Shown here one piece after another: positions 19,836-28,442 of a stretch of 64,000 nt of DNA. The stretch spans positions 496,001-560,000 of the forward strand of contig NZ_LT160640.1 in NCBI RefSeq assembly GCF_900048895.1. The letters run 5' to 3'. The notes beneath the pieces were generated by a model. That model saw only the letters and a list, made by a program, of their open reading frames with translations, was not told where the DNA came from and searched no databases. A program made the position numbers and the translations under genes. The first letter of the stretch is position 1. Each line of letters opens with the position of its first letter. The DNA is from Neglectibacter timonensis. GTDB taxonomy: Bacteria > Bacillota > Clostridia > Oscillospirales > Acutalibacteraceae.

Positions 19836-20375
19836 CTAGAAGCTGATGATGATTTCCTCAACTGTGATTTCTCCATCGATGAGGGTTTCAATCACAGGTT
19901 TTTCATTGGAACAGTCCTTTTTCCAATAATGCCATGCCTTTTCCAAGTTTTCTTCTTCGTTGGGCACGCCGTCGAAACAGTTGCAGGCATCACCATCGAA
20001 AAACCCTCCACCGGCTTTTAGTCTGACAATGGAATACACATCGCGCCCAATATCCTGAAAAAATTTGGCCCAGCTCTGCGCCTCCTGTAAGGTCCTGGAG
20101 GTGTAAAGACAGGCCATACGGGAAGGATAAGTAGGAAAATACTCTTTGCGGATCTTTTCCAGGGCCATTTCACGGTAAGCTACCTTTGACCACTTGTCCA
20201 TATCCGCCTGAAGAAGCCGAACCAGCTTTTCCTCTACCGGTTCCCCGCACAGAAGCGCCTTAAATGCCGTAACCCTATGGTAAACACCGTTGTGATGCTG
20301 CTGGTCAAAAATCAATTTTTGTCCCAATTCCATGGGGCGTTCCGTAACAACGTGATAGACATATTCTGTTTTCAT
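19836..20375 (-). CDS. DUF2441-like protein
   Basis: 179 residues, soluble, no signal peptide or membrane helix. The N-terminal pattern YHVVTERPMELGQK followed by HHNGVYHRV resembles the DUF2441 family, whose role is unknown; members look like single-domain proteins distantly related to ADP-ribosyltransferase-like folds, but no catalytic residues could be assigned here. It starts only 4 bases after the HAD phosphatase stop, so the two are translated as a pair. The family call is from memory of the N-terminal pattern and is moderately secure. Confidence 0.6.
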   Translation of the reverse strand: MKTEYVYHVVTERPMELGQKLIFDQQHHNGVYHRVTAFKALLCGEPVEEKLVRLLQADMDKWSKVAYREMALEKIRKEYFPTYPSRMACLYTSRTLQEAQSWAKFFQDIGRDVYSIVRLKAGGGFFDGDACNCFDGVPNEEENLEKAWHYWKKDCSNEKPVIETLIDGEITVEEIIISF

Positions 20376-20379
20376 ACTT

Positions 20380-21204
20380 TTATCTCTCCATTCTATCCCG
20401 AAAATAGGCTGCAGTTTCCAATTCTTCTGGCGAAATCAGTTCAAAATGAAGCAATGCCTTTTCAATTCCATCATCCCAAACCGCAGCTGTTACATAGTCG
20501 GCAGCTTGCTTGGTTTCCTCCTGTGCATTTTCCATTGCAACTCCGGTTCCAGCCCAGGAAACCATACGGCAATCGTTATCTCCATCGCCAAAAACCATGA
20601 CCTCCTCGCGGTTTAGGCCAAAATGTTCCGCAGTAGCAGCAATTCCTACTTCTTTTCCGCCGCCTTTTGGTATGACGTCGAAGCAGAACGGGCTGGCGCT
20701 GGTGATTTCAATTCCTTTTAATGGGGCCAGCAGTGAGGCGTATTGGGTTGGATTATAAGTGAGAAATTGATAAATTTCATTTGTCTCCAATCTGGCGGCA
20801 TTATATACTTTCGGGACAGGGAGTCCCTGTAAAGCAAAGTGTTCCGCTATTTGGCGTTGATAATTTACCATAAAGGATTCTTCCGCCTCAATTAACAAGC
20901 AGGGGAAAGGCGTCTTCTTTTGAATTTCCAGCAACTGCCGCATATCCTGTTTGGGAATTGCCGTTTTATGTAAGATGTCTCCTTTTCGCGTGAAGCAGTA
21001 CTGACCGTTTAAGGTGACAAAGCCGTCAAATGGAAAATACTCATCCAGAAAGGTCACCATGCTTTTTGGTCTGCCGGTCGCTACAAAAAGTTTGATCTCT
21101 CTTCTTTTCAGAAGGTGAAGAGCGCGAAGGGTAGAAGAAGGGATTCGGTTCGTTTTGGGATTGAGAAGCGTGCCGTCTATATCAAAAAAAATAGCGCGAA
21201 TCAT
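20380..21204 (-). CDS. Cof-type HAD family phosphatase
   Basis: 274 residues. HAD motif I is DIDGTL near residues 8-13, motif II is the T in VATGRP (residues about 40-45), and motif IV is GDGDNDCRM near 210, with the C2B cap between. Such Cof/YcsE-type enzymes dephosphorylate sugar phosphates, pyridoxal phosphate or FMN; substrate cannot be assigned. First gene of a two-gene unit with the DUF2441-like gene. Confidence 0.88.
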   Translation of the reverse strand: MIRAIFFDIDGTLLNPKTNRIPSSTLRALHLLKRREIKLFVATGRPKSMVTFLDEYFPFDGFVTLNGQYCFTRKGDILHKTAIPKQDMRQLLEIQKKTPFPCLLIEAEESFMVNYQRQIAEHFALQGLPVPKVYNAARLETNEIYQFLTYNPTQYASLLAPLKGIEITSASPFCFDVIPKGGGKEVGIAATAEHFGLNREEVMVFGDGDNDCRMVSWAGTGVAMENAQEETKQAADYVTAAVWDDGIEKALLHFELISPEELETAAYFRDRMER

Positions 21205-21287
21205 AAAATTGCGTTGCTCTCCTATACAAATATTTAGACAGGAAAACCGGGCGCCCAGTCCAGCTTCCTTTCCATCTTTTGCGGCGT

Positions 21288-21686
21288 CTAGTCGTGAAAT
21301 GCATCCAGCAGGGCAGTATCTACTCCAAATTCTTCGGCGCAGTCCCGCAGCCCGTCCAGCACTTCGTCCCGTGAGAAGCTACAGGCTTCCAAACGGTCAT
21401 CTGAGAAAGTATTCAAATAGGTGTAGAAATTCAAAGCGATGGACAAGTTTTCAATATCAGAGAAGTCCAATTCTTCGAACAGCATGTCTTCCGCCCGGCC
21501 AATCTCTCCCTGATCTGCCAGTTGATACAGGCATTCAGGAAAACCAAGACCAGAAGAATGCTTTATTTCTGACGCTTCATAAGTGCCGTAAGGCTGCTCG
21601 TACTGCTTTCCAAGAATTTTCGAAAGCAGACGAACCATGTCGTGAATCATACGTATGATATAATCCTCTGTAAGCAATCCGTTCAC
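21288..21686 (-). CDS. DUF6483-like small cytoplasmic protein
   Basis: 132 residues, acidic, mostly helical, without membrane segments. The N-terminal pattern LLTEDYIIRMIHDMVRLLSK followed by a Gly-Lys is like the DUF6483 family seen in clostridia, function unknown. The central repeat-like segment (LYQLADQGEIGRAEDMLFEE) resembles a TPR-type helix pair. GTG at 21686 is the only in-frame start that keeps the conserved N-terminus; no strong binding site precedes it. It lies downstream of murC past a hairpin, so its expression may depend on read-through. Confidence 0.55.
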   Translation of the reverse strand: MNGLLTEDYIIRMIHDMVRLLSKILGKQYEQPYGTYEASEIKHSSGLGFPECLYQLADQGEIGRAEDMLFEELDFSDIENLSIALNFYTYLNTFSDDRLEACSFSRDEVLDGLRDCAEEFGVDTALLDAFHD

Positions 21687-21702
21687 CAGCTTTGCTAGAA
21701 AT

Positions 21703-21732
21703 ACAGGAAGCCGCAGTTCTGCGGCTTCCTGT
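21703..21732 (-). terminator. murC terminator
   Basis: ACAGGAAGCCGCAG and CTGCGGCTTCCTGT are perfect 14-base inverted repeats (effective loop of a few bases) ending at the murC stop codon; on the minus strand it is followed by ATTTCT. Attenuation rather than complete termination before the DUF6483-like gene is possible. Confidence 0.7.
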
Positions 21733-23114
21733 TACTTTTTTGCCTGATACCTGTTAACCATCAGATTTGCACATTTATAAATGTCGCCGCCGCCCAGTGT
21801 AAGAATGAGGTCTCCGGGTTTAGCATGCTCCATCACGTAATCTGCAATATCCTCGAAACTGCCAAACCATCTGCTTCCCGGTATTTTTGCAGCCAAGTCG
21901 CTGGTATGGATCTGGAAAGAGTTTACTTCCCGTACCGCAAGGATCTCCGTCATCACCACATGGTGGGGGATAGAAAGGGCTTTGGCAAATTCGTCCAAAA
22001 GAGTATAGGTACGGGAATAGGTATGCGGCTGAAAAACAGCCCAAACCTCACGGTAACCCATTTTTACAGCGGAGGACAGGACTGCAGTGAGTTCGGTGGG
22101 GTGGTGGGCGAAATCGTCTGCCACAGTAACTCCATCAAAGCTCCCGAGGATTTCAAAACGGCGGTGAACACCTGAAAACTTACTGAGAGAGGAACAGATC
22201 GGGGCGGGGGCAGCTCCAATAGAATGCGCGGCAGCAGCAGCAGCCACAGCATTGAGCATATTGTGCTCCCCGGGAACGATCAGGCTGACCCGGCCAAGCT
22301 TTTCACCACAATGCATGAGAGTGAAATCTTCACAAGCGGTATCTTCTTCATTCATCTCCGCTGGATAATAGTCATTTTTGTCACTGAAGCCGAAAGTGAC
22401 GATTTTAGCGTTTGTAATACCTTCCACACTTTTCATCGCCCTCTCATCATCCCCATTGACAATGATAAGAGCGGAGGTCTGTGTTGCAAATTGATGGAAG
22501 GAGTGTATGATATTATCCACTGTTTTAAAATAATCGAGATGATCCGCATCAATATTCAGAATCACAGAGACCGCGGGATGAAGCTGCAGAAAGGTATCCA
22601 CATATTCACAGGCCTCGCAAACAATGGTATCACTTTTCCCGACCCGGCCGTTACCGCCAATGAGAGGAAGCTTTCCGCCAATAATCGCACTGGGGTCCAT
22701 TCCTGCGTCAATCAAAATCTGCGTGATCATACCGGTCGTCGTCGTCTTGCCGTGAGTCCCTGAGACCGCGACAGGGCAGCGGAATTTTTTCGTCAGCAGG
22801 CCAAGCATAACAGAGCGCTCTAGTGTGGGGATTCCCTTTTCCCGGGCAGCAACCAGTTCGGGGTTATCCTGTTTGCAGGCTGCAGTATAGACCACAGCTT
22901 CCGCATTGCCAATATTTTCAGCCCTGTGCCCCATAAAGACGGGGATTCCATAATTGCGGATACGGTCAAGCGTATCGGATTCATTCACATCGGAGCCTGT
23001 AAGCAGATATCCGTTATGATACAGGATTTCTGCCATAGGGCACATGCCGGATCCCCCAATTCCTACAAAGTGTAATTTTTTGACATGATCCAATATATTA
23101 TCAATTTCATTCAT
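21732..23114 (-). CDS. murC: UDP-N-acetylmuramate--L-alanine ligase
   Basis: 460 residues, full length. Adds L-alanine to UDP-MurNAc, the first peptide-stem step of peptidoglycan synthesis in the cytoplasm. The UDP-binding HFVGIGGSGMCPMAEIL motif is near 14-30, the ATP-binding SGTHGKTTTTGMI near 118-130, the N.DADHLDYF segment near 187, and the DDFAHHPTE motif near 335. GAGGAG lies 12 bases before the ATG, a slightly long spacing. It is divergent from dpaA. Confidence 0.97.
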   Translation of the reverse strand: MNEIDNILDHVKKLHFVGIGGSGMCPMAEILYHNGYLLTGSDVNESDTLDRIRNYGIPVFMGHRAENIGNAEAVVYTAACKQDNPELVAAREKGIPTLERSVMLGLLTKKFRCPVAVSGTHGKTTTTGMITQILIDAGMDPSAIIGGKLPLIGGNGRVGKSDTIVCEACEYVDTFLQLHPAVSVILNIDADHLDYFKTVDNIIHSFHQFATQTSALIIVNGDDERAMKSVEGITNAKIVTFGFSDKNDYYPAEMNEEDTACEDFTLMHCGEKLGRVSLIVPGEHNMLNAVAAAAAAHSIGAAPAPICSSLSKFSGVHRRFEILGSFDGVTVADDFAHHPTELTAVLSSAVKMGYREVWAVFQPHTYSRTYTLLDEFAKALSIPHHVVMTEILAVREVNSFQIHTSDLAAKIPGSRWFGSFEDIADYVMEHAKPGDLILTLGGGDIYKCANLMVNRYQAKK

Positions 23115-23255
23115 ATCGAAAAAGCGCTCCTCAACTTTATTCTACAATTCATCAATCCATAGCTGTTATCTATTATATTGCGAAATGGAGATAAAATAAA
23201 TAGGAAATTTGAAAATATTCTGAAATTGTCTATTTTCGCACAAAGGAGACTGCGC

Positions 23256-23283
23256 ACCAAACCCAGACTGTTGCCATAATATG
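23256..23283 (+). promoter_or_regulatory. candidate sigma-K (mother cell) promoter of dpaAB
   Basis: ACC (23256-23258) is followed after 16 bases by CATAATATG (23275-23283), fitting the sigma-K pattern AC-N16-CATAnnnTA except for the final A. It lies 65 bases before dpaA. In B. subtilis spoVF (dpaAB) is sigma-K dependent, so the position is biologically sensible, but the motif is short. Confidence 0.45.
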
Positions 23284-23347
23284 AAATATCCCTGCGTCCA
23301 TGGGAAACAGGCTCCCACGAAACAACGCCCGAAAGGTTTGAGGATAC

Positions 23348-24205
23348 ATGTCGCGCAATAGCACGTTTGGCATTATTGGTGGGGACGCAAGACAGGTCTA
23401 TCTGGCAAAATCAATCTCGCAGGATGGATATCCAGTATTTGTCAGTTGTCTTGAAAAAGCAGAGGGAATTGAGGAACTGCCTTCGCTTTCTCTGAAAGAA
23501 ATTTCGGAGAAATGCGGCATAGTCATTTTGCCGCTGCCGGCAACAAAAGAGGGAAAATATTTGAATACGCCTTTTACCGATGAGAAAATCGAACTGGACG
23601 ACAGCTTTGCCCAGCTCTTTGAGAACCAGTCGGTCTATGGAGGGATGATGGAAAAGCTTTATGCCGCCTCTGAACTTTGGGAAAGCATACGCACGTATGA
23701 TTATTATACGCGGGAAGAGTTGATGGTGGGGAATGCTTTTCTCACCGCAGAAGCCGCGGTAGGGCTTGCCATTGAAGAAATGGAAGGCGCGTTAAATGGC
23801 GCGTCCTGTCTTGTGGCTGGTTTTGGAAGGATAGGGAAGGCGTTATGTCTTGATTTACGCGGTTTAGGGGCAAAGGTGGATTGTTGTGCCAGAAAGACGG
23901 AAGACCTCGCTGCAATCCGGGCGCTCGGCTGTGAGCCGCTGCAGTACCGGCAAATTTCAAAATGCTATGACGTCATATTCAACACGGTGCCGGCTAAGGT
24001 ACTGACAGCCCTTCCTCTTTCCAGACAGAGTCGTGAGACTTTGGTGATCGAACTTGCTTCTTTTCCAGGCGGAGTGGATATTGAAGCTGCAAAGCGCCTC
24101 GGTATCCGCGTGGTCAACGGCCAATCCCTGCCAGGCAGAATTTCGCCAAAAACATCTGGCGAGTTTATCAAAGAAGCGATTTACAATATGATGGAGGAAG
24201 TTTGA
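23348..24205 (+). CDS. dpaA: Dipicolinate synthase subunit A
   Basis: 285 residues. With DpaB it oxidises a dihydrodipicolinate-pathway intermediate to dipicolinic acid in the mother cell during sporulation; the product fills the spore core with calcium. The N-terminal FGIIGGDARQVYLA motif and the central Rossmann NAD(P)-binding loop (VAGFGRIGKALCLDLRGLGA near residues 156-175) are diagnostic of SpoVFA. GAGGATAC precedes the ATG. dpaB follows 35 bases later. The pair shows that this organism makes endospores. Confidence 0.93.
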   Translation: MSRNSTFGIIGGDARQVYLAKSISQDGYPVFVSCLEKAEGIEELPSLSLKEISEKCGIVILPLPATKEGKYLNTPFTDEKIELDDSFAQLFENQSVYGGMMEKLYAASELWESIRTYDYYTREELMVGNAFLTAEAAVGLAIEEMEGALNGASCLVAGFGRIGKALCLDLRGLGAKVDCCARKTEDLAAIRALGCEPLQYRQISKCYDVIFNTVPAKVLTALPLSRQSRETLVIELASFPGGVDIEAAKRLGIRVVNGQSLPGRISPKTSGEFIKEAIYNMMEEV

Positions 24206-24240
24206 TTTGGATTGATTTCCCAGGAGAAAGGTTGGTTGAC

Positions 24241-24807
24241 ATGATAAAAACGGTTGGTTTTGCCATGTGCGGCTCCTTCTGTACGATGCAGAAGGCCGTG
24301 GATGAAATGCGTACTCTAAGTGAACAATATGCTATTTTGCCGGTAATGTCTCAGAATGTCTATGAAACGGACACGCGTTTCGGCAAGGCGAAGGACTTTA
24401 TAGATGAGGTGGAAAAAATCAGCGGGCGGCAGGTGCTCCATTCTATTGTGAGTACGGAGCCTATTGGGCCCAAAGGGCTGGTAGATGTGATGGTAGTTAT
24501 GCCATGTACCGGAAACACACTTTCTAAAATTGCAAACGGCATTACAGATACATCTGTTACCATGGCGGTGAAATCCTCCCTGCGTATCGGTATCCCGGTG
24601 GTGCTTGGTCTTGCTACAAACGATGCCATGGGCGCTTCCGGAACCAATATCGCGAAGCTGTTCAATACAAAAAATGTGTATCTGGTGCCCTTGCATCAGG
24701 ATGATCCCATAAAAAAACCGTTTTCTCTGGTTTCGGATTTCAGCCTGCTGCCTCAGACGATCGAAGCAGCTTTAAAAGGCAGGCAGCTTCAACCTTTTTA
24801 CCGCTGA
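24241..24807 (+). CDS. dpaB: Dipicolinate synthase subunit B (flavoprotein)
   Basis: 188 residues, a flavin-binding member of the HFCD/flavoprotein family (as are PanB-like decarboxylase subunits). Key motifs: VGFAMCGSFCTM at the N-terminus, VVMPCTGNTLSKIANGITD near residues 82-100 and GLATNDAMGASG near 120. Partner of DpaA in dipicolinate formation. The start at 24241 is set by GAAAGG 9 bases upstream and by the family N-terminus; 24202 would add 13 unconserved residues. Followed by a strong terminator, so dpaAB is a closed two-gene operon. Confidence 0.93.
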   Translation: MIKTVGFAMCGSFCTMQKAVDEMRTLSEQYAILPVMSQNVYETDTRFGKAKDFIDEVEKISGRQVLHSIVSTEPIGPKGLVDVMVVMPCTGNTLSKIANGITDTSVTMAVKSSLRIGIPVVLGLATNDAMGASGTNIAKLFNTKNVYLVPLHQDDPIKKPFSLVSDFSLLPQTIEAALKGRQLQPFYR

Positions 24808-24847
24808 AACAAAACAGACCGGCCGAGCAGATGAGCTCGGATTTGTT

Positions 24848-24886
24848 CGAAAAAGAGGCATGCTGATTTTGCATGCCTCTTTTTCG
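24848..24886 (+). terminator. terminator after dpaB
   Basis: CGAAAAAGAGGCATGC and GCATGCCTCTTTTTCG form a perfect 16-bp stem with a 7-base loop and internal T run. Confidence 0.9.
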
Positions 24887-25100
24887 GGCTTATAGAAAAC
24901 TTCAGTTTACAAAACAGTGATTTTGCTGTATGATAATCAGGAAAAACAGAAAACTGTGCATACGGAAATACTGGCCTAGAAAGTCCTCGGAAATTGCTAC
25001 CGCATTGTCAAAAGCAGAAAATGCAGCAGATACATGATACTGAATTTGGCCCGGTAGAGCTTTCTCAGCTATGTCGATCCGTAGAAAGATGGTCGTATTC

Positions 25101-25580
25101 ATGCTTTATTGTACCAAATGCAGAGCAGTCTGCGAAGACAGTACTCAGAAATGCCCTAATTGTAAAAATGTCAGGTCGTTGAGAATTGTAAATAACGATG
25201 ATTTTGTTCTGGTGCACCGTGTGGACGAATACACAGCACAAAGACTGACGTCGGCGTTTGATGATTTTTCTATTGGCTATCAGTTTGAAAATTTTGGCGA
25301 GGGTAGGGTATCCTATCTCTATGACAGTGAAATCATGCCGACGGATAAAACGCTCTATGTGAGATATGGGGATTTTTCTACCGCTATGGGAATCGCCTCG
25401 CAAATAGAGCAGGAGATAGAACGGGAGAGGCAGGGCGAACCGGAAGAATTTGAGGAAATGCCCAGGAGGAAGCGCATCCTTGTGCAGAGCCTTTCCGTGG
25501 TTGCCTTCCTGCTTTTGGTGATGCTGGCGGTTTTCGGCGCAGATGCCATAGCGAACTGGATACGCGGATTGATGCAGTGA
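25101..25580 (+). CDS. Zinc-ribbon protein with C-terminal membrane anchor
   Basis: 159 residues from ATG 25101. A zinc ribbon with CTKC and CPNC pairs occupies the first 25 residues. A soluble middle domain (about 30-110) resembles the DUF2007 signal-transducer type, with YEFENFGEG-like strands. After a charged stretch rich in Glu and Arg comes one hydrophobic helix (LSVVAFLLLVMLAVFGADAI), so it is tail-anchored. Two earlier in-frame ATGs (25071, 25089) lack binding sites; GATGG precedes 25101 weakly. Function unknown. Confidence 0.6.
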   Translation: MLYCTKCRAVCEDSTQKCPNCKNVRSLRIVNNDDFVLVHRVDEYTAQRLTSAFDDFSIGYQFENFGEGRVSYLYDSEIMPTDKTLYVRYGDFSTAMGIASQIEQEIERERQGEPEEFEEMPRRKRILVQSLSVVAFLLLVMLAVFGADAIANWIRGLMQ

Positions 25581-25617
25581 CAGGACAGGCTTTTTTTAGC
25601 GGCAGCGGCGTCTACAA

Positions 25618-25631
25618 AACGTATATACGTT
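25618..25631. repeat. perfect 14-bp palindrome upstream of metY
   Basis: AACGTATATACGTT reads the same on both strands and lies 39 bases before the metY start. Its size and place fit a repressor operator. No riboswitch was seen in the same gap. Confidence 0.45.
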
Positions 25632-25669
25632 GCATGTTTTTGACGGCAGAATAAGAAAGGAAGAGAAAA

Positions 25670-26950
25670 ATGCAGAATTACAAACCGGATACCTTGTGTA
25701 TTCATGCCGGCTATAAGCCGGGAAACGGCGAGCCTCGTGTAGTGCCTATTGTTCAGAGCACCACTTATACGTATGACAGCTCCAAGGAGATGGGTGATCT
25801 GTTTGATCTGCAGGCAGATGGATTCTTCTACACCCGTATCGGAAATCCCACCAATGATGTGGTGGAGAAAAAGATAGCCGCGCTGGAATGCGGGGTAGGG
25901 GCACTTTTGACCTCCTCAGGGCAGGCCGCTTCGCTGATGGCGGTACTCAACATCTGCACTGCCGGCGACCATGTAGTGAGCTCCAGTGCGATTTATGGAG
26001 GAACATTCAATCTTTTTTACAAAACGATCAAGGAAATGGGAATTGAAACCACCTTTGTTTCTCCAACCAGTACCAGAGAAGAATTAAAAGCGGCAATGAG
26101 GGAGAATACGAAATGTGTATTTGCCGAAACCTTGGCAAATCCTTCGCTCATAGTGGCAGATTTGGAAACCTTTGCGGAGGCGGCCCACGAACATGGTGTG
26201 CCCCTGATTGTGGATAATACTTTTCCAACGCCCATCAATTGCCAGCCCTTTGCGTTTGGCGCGGATATCGTCGTGCACTCAACGACCAAATATATGGATG
26301 GTCATGCCGTCCAGGTTGGCGGCGTGATTGTGGATTCTGGCAAATTTGATTGGCAGAACGGAAAATTCCCGGCGTTGACTGAACCAGATGAGTCCTATCA
26401 TGGCGTGATCTATACAAAGCAGTTTGGCCCTGCTGCGTACATTGCTAAAGTTCGCTGCCATCTGATGAGAGATTTAGGCGCCCAGGCAGCCCCGATGAAT
26501 GCATTCCTGCTGAACCTTGGCCTTGAGACGCTGGCCTTGCGTATGGAACGTCACTGTTCCAACGCGCTGGCTGTAGCAAAGTATCTGGAAGCCGACCCCA
26601 ATATTGCCTGGGTCAATTATCCCGGCCTGGAAAGCAGTCCGTACTATGAGCTTGCGAAGAAATATATGCCTCATGGTTCCTGCGGTGTGGTGTCTTTTGG
26701 TATTAAGGGCGGCAGAGAAGCTGCTACCAGATTTATGGATAGTCTGGAGATGGCATCTGTAGTCACCCATGTGGCAGACTTGCGTACCTGTGTACTGCAT
26801 CCTGCCAGCACTACCCATCGCCAGCTGACTGACGAACAGCTGAAGGAAGCAGGGGTGCCTGCCGATTTGATTCGGTTGTCCGTAGGTATTGAAAATTTGG
26901 AAGATATTCTGAGCGACCTGAAACAGGCCCTTGCAAAATCGGTGCAGTAA
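25670..26950 (+). CDS. metY: O-acetylhomoserine aminocarboxypropyltransferase / O-acetylhomoserine sulfhydrylase
   Basis: 426 residues, PLP-dependent Cys/Met metabolism family. Forms homocysteine from O-acetylhomoserine and sulfide. The N-terminal LCIHAGY.P..GEPRVVPI, the phosphate-binding YTRIGNPT segment, SSGQAA, and the PLP-lysine motif HSTTKYMDGH (Lys near 207) are present, as is the C-terminal LRTCVLHPASTTHRQL motif. Length of 426 and this motif set fit MetY better than methionine gamma-lyase (about 400), though the two cannot be fully separated by reading. AGAAAGGAAG precedes the ATG. Confidence 0.88.
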   Translation: MQNYKPDTLCIHAGYKPGNGEPRVVPIVQSTTYTYDSSKEMGDLFDLQADGFFYTRIGNPTNDVVEKKIAALECGVGALLTSSGQAASLMAVLNICTAGDHVVSSSAIYGGTFNLFYKTIKEMGIETTFVSPTSTREELKAAMRENTKCVFAETLANPSLIVADLETFAEAAHEHGVPLIVDNTFPTPINCQPFAFGADIVVHSTTKYMDGHAVQVGGVIVDSGKFDWQNGKFPALTEPDESYHGVIYTKQFGPAAYIAKVRCHLMRDLGAQAAPMNAFLLNLGLETLALRMERHCSNALAVAKYLEADPNIAWVNYPGLESSPYYELAKKYMPHGSCGVVSFGIKGGREAATRFMDSLEMASVVTHVADLRTCVLHPASTTHRQLTDEQLKEAGVPADLIRLSVGIENLEDILSDLKQALAKSVQ

Positions 26951-26951
26951 T

Positions 26952-27572
26952 ATGGCGATTTCTGTACGGGAAAGCCTGATGGACACTGTGGGGAGTCCTA
27001 GATTTCTAGCTTATCTTTCAGATGTGTCTCTGGAACCGGAACAGATAAAAACTGTCATGATCAACGAGGCTGTTCCCCTGGATCCGGTAGAGGATTTTTA
27101 CGGGAGCGCACTAGCGCCCGCTTATTTGGAAACTGTATTTCCGCTGTTTCGGGAGGCTGGGTGCGAGATTTCCAGGATAGAGGAACTGCTTCACATGGGC
27201 ATTTACCTGACGAATGCGGTAAAATTTCCGAAACGGGATACCACTGTGCCGAAGGAGCTTTTGGAAGAAAGTCTTCCTGTGTTGGAAATGGAGCTTGGCT
27301 TATTTCCAAACCTGCGGACTGTAATGCTGATGGGTGATGTGGCAAAAAAAGCATTCAACGCTATCGCCAAACGGAAGACCGGAAAGGCAGCAGTGCCCTC
27401 TGGTCCCACCTATAAGCTGCGCAGCCAGGAGTTTTGGTGTTGCGGTATGCGGGTATTCCCTTCCTATATCATGACTGGAAAAAATATCCTCATTGAAAAA
27501 TCAAAATTCCAGATGGCGGCGGATGATATACGCCGAATGCTGCAAATGAACGAAGGAAAGGGTATTGCATAA
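26952..27572 (+). CDS. Uracil-DNA glycosylase-like protein
   Basis: 206 residues from ATG 26952, one base after the metY stop, so translation is probably coupled; no good binding site is visible. It fits the uracil-DNA glycosylase superfamily: MINEAVP near the N-terminus, the GIYLTNAVKFPKR strand, VMLMGDVAKKAFN and the late VFPSYIMTGKN loop. The usual GEAPG/DPY motif is altered to NEAVPLDPVEDFYG, so glycosylase activity is uncertain. The gene shares its transcript with metY; a functional link is not obvious. Confidence 0.65.
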   Translation: MAISVRESLMDTVGSPRFLAYLSDVSLEPEQIKTVMINEAVPLDPVEDFYGSALAPAYLETVFPLFREAGCEISRIEELLHMGIYLTNAVKFPKRDTTVPKELLEESLPVLEMELGLFPNLRTVMLMGDVAKKAFNAIAKRKTGKAAVPSGPTYKLRSQEFWCCGMRVFPSYIMTGKNILIEKSKFQMAADDIRRMLQMNEGKGIA

Positions 27573-27595
27573 ATTTGCAATACCCTTTCCTTTTC
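27555..27595. terminator. terminator overlapping the end of the glycosylase-like gene
   Basis: GGAAAGGGTATTGCA (27555-27569) pairs with TGCAATACCCTTTCC (27576-27590), then TTTT. The stop codon lies in the loop. Probably also serves the convergent acetyltransferase gene. Confidence 0.88.
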
Positions 27596-27635
27596 AGTCA
27601 GACTATTTTGCGGATCATTACAAGATGAACTCTGC

Positions 27636-28442
27636 TTAAATATCACTGACGGTTTCTTCCCGTTCTATCGCAAAATAGGGATATTCATGGCTGAAATGAT
27701 AGCCAAGCTTTTCTGCAAGAGAAACAGAAGCTAAATTCGCTGCGTCCCAACTGGGGTAAAGCCCATGGTCAAGACAGTGCAGAATCAAGGCGGAGGCACA
27801 GGCCAGGGCAAGTCCTTTCCTGCGATGGGACAGTTTGGTATCGATTTCTATTTCTATTCCGCCGTGATATACAGTATAGGAAGAAGCACCGGCGGCCAGT
27901 TCATCGCCACACATTACGGCAAAGCCGGCTCCACGATTCTGATAATCTTCGAAAGATTCAAATTGAGAGCAAAAATCAAAGGCCCAGTCTTCCTGTTTTG
28001 TAATATCGTAGATTTCTCTGTCGATGTGAGTCAAGCGATAATGTTCCGGCAGGGTGTATCGGAAGGATTCCAGCATTTCTCGGTCAAAAACATCCGGTTC
28101 CTTTTTTGTTGCATAGCGGACACCGCGCTGTGCTCTTTTACCATATACTGAGACAATCAATTCTGCCCAAGCCTCATCCTGAGGAAGGAATAAGACAGTA
28201 GAGGTACGAGTTTCATGTTGTACAGGCAGGTTCTGGACAAGCGCCTCTGCTTCAACGGATGCGGCATCTCCTGCAAAAAAACAAAAATCGCCAATTATAA
28301 TCTGCGCCGCCCGGGGCGGATTTTTCCCATCGGACCAGGCAGTTCCCATTTCTCCCTGCAGGCAGGACCAAATCAAGGTTTCCTCCCATCCTTCAAATAG
28401 GGGAGCGAGAAGATTCCTGTATTCCTTTGCTACTTTTATCAC
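27636..28442 (-). CDS. GNAT acetyltransferase of the GNAT_acetyltran (ZmaR-like) type
   Basis: 268 residues. The N-terminal half is a divergent domain and the C-terminal half carries the acetyl-CoA site: GGIEIEIDTKLSHRRKGLAL near 208-227 and WDAANLASVSLAEKLGYHF near 236-254. This arrangement matches the family that includes zwittermicin resistance protein ZmaR; the natural substrate here is unknown. Its start overlaps the uridine-kinase-like stop by 4 bases (ATGA type), so the two are translationally coupled. Confidence 0.75.
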   Translation of the reverse strand: MIKVAKEYRNLLAPLFEGWEETLIWSCLQGEMGTAWSDGKNPPRAAQIIIGDFCFFAGDAASVEAEALVQNLPVQHETRTSTVLFLPQDEAWAELIVSVYGKRAQRGVRYATKKEPDVFDREMLESFRYTLPEHYRLTHIDREIYDITKQEDWAFDFCSQFESFEDYQNRGAGFAVMCGDELAAGASSYTVYHGGIEIEIDTKLSHRRKGLALACASALILHCLDHGLYPSWDAANLASVSLAEKLGYHFSHEYPYFAIEREETVSDI

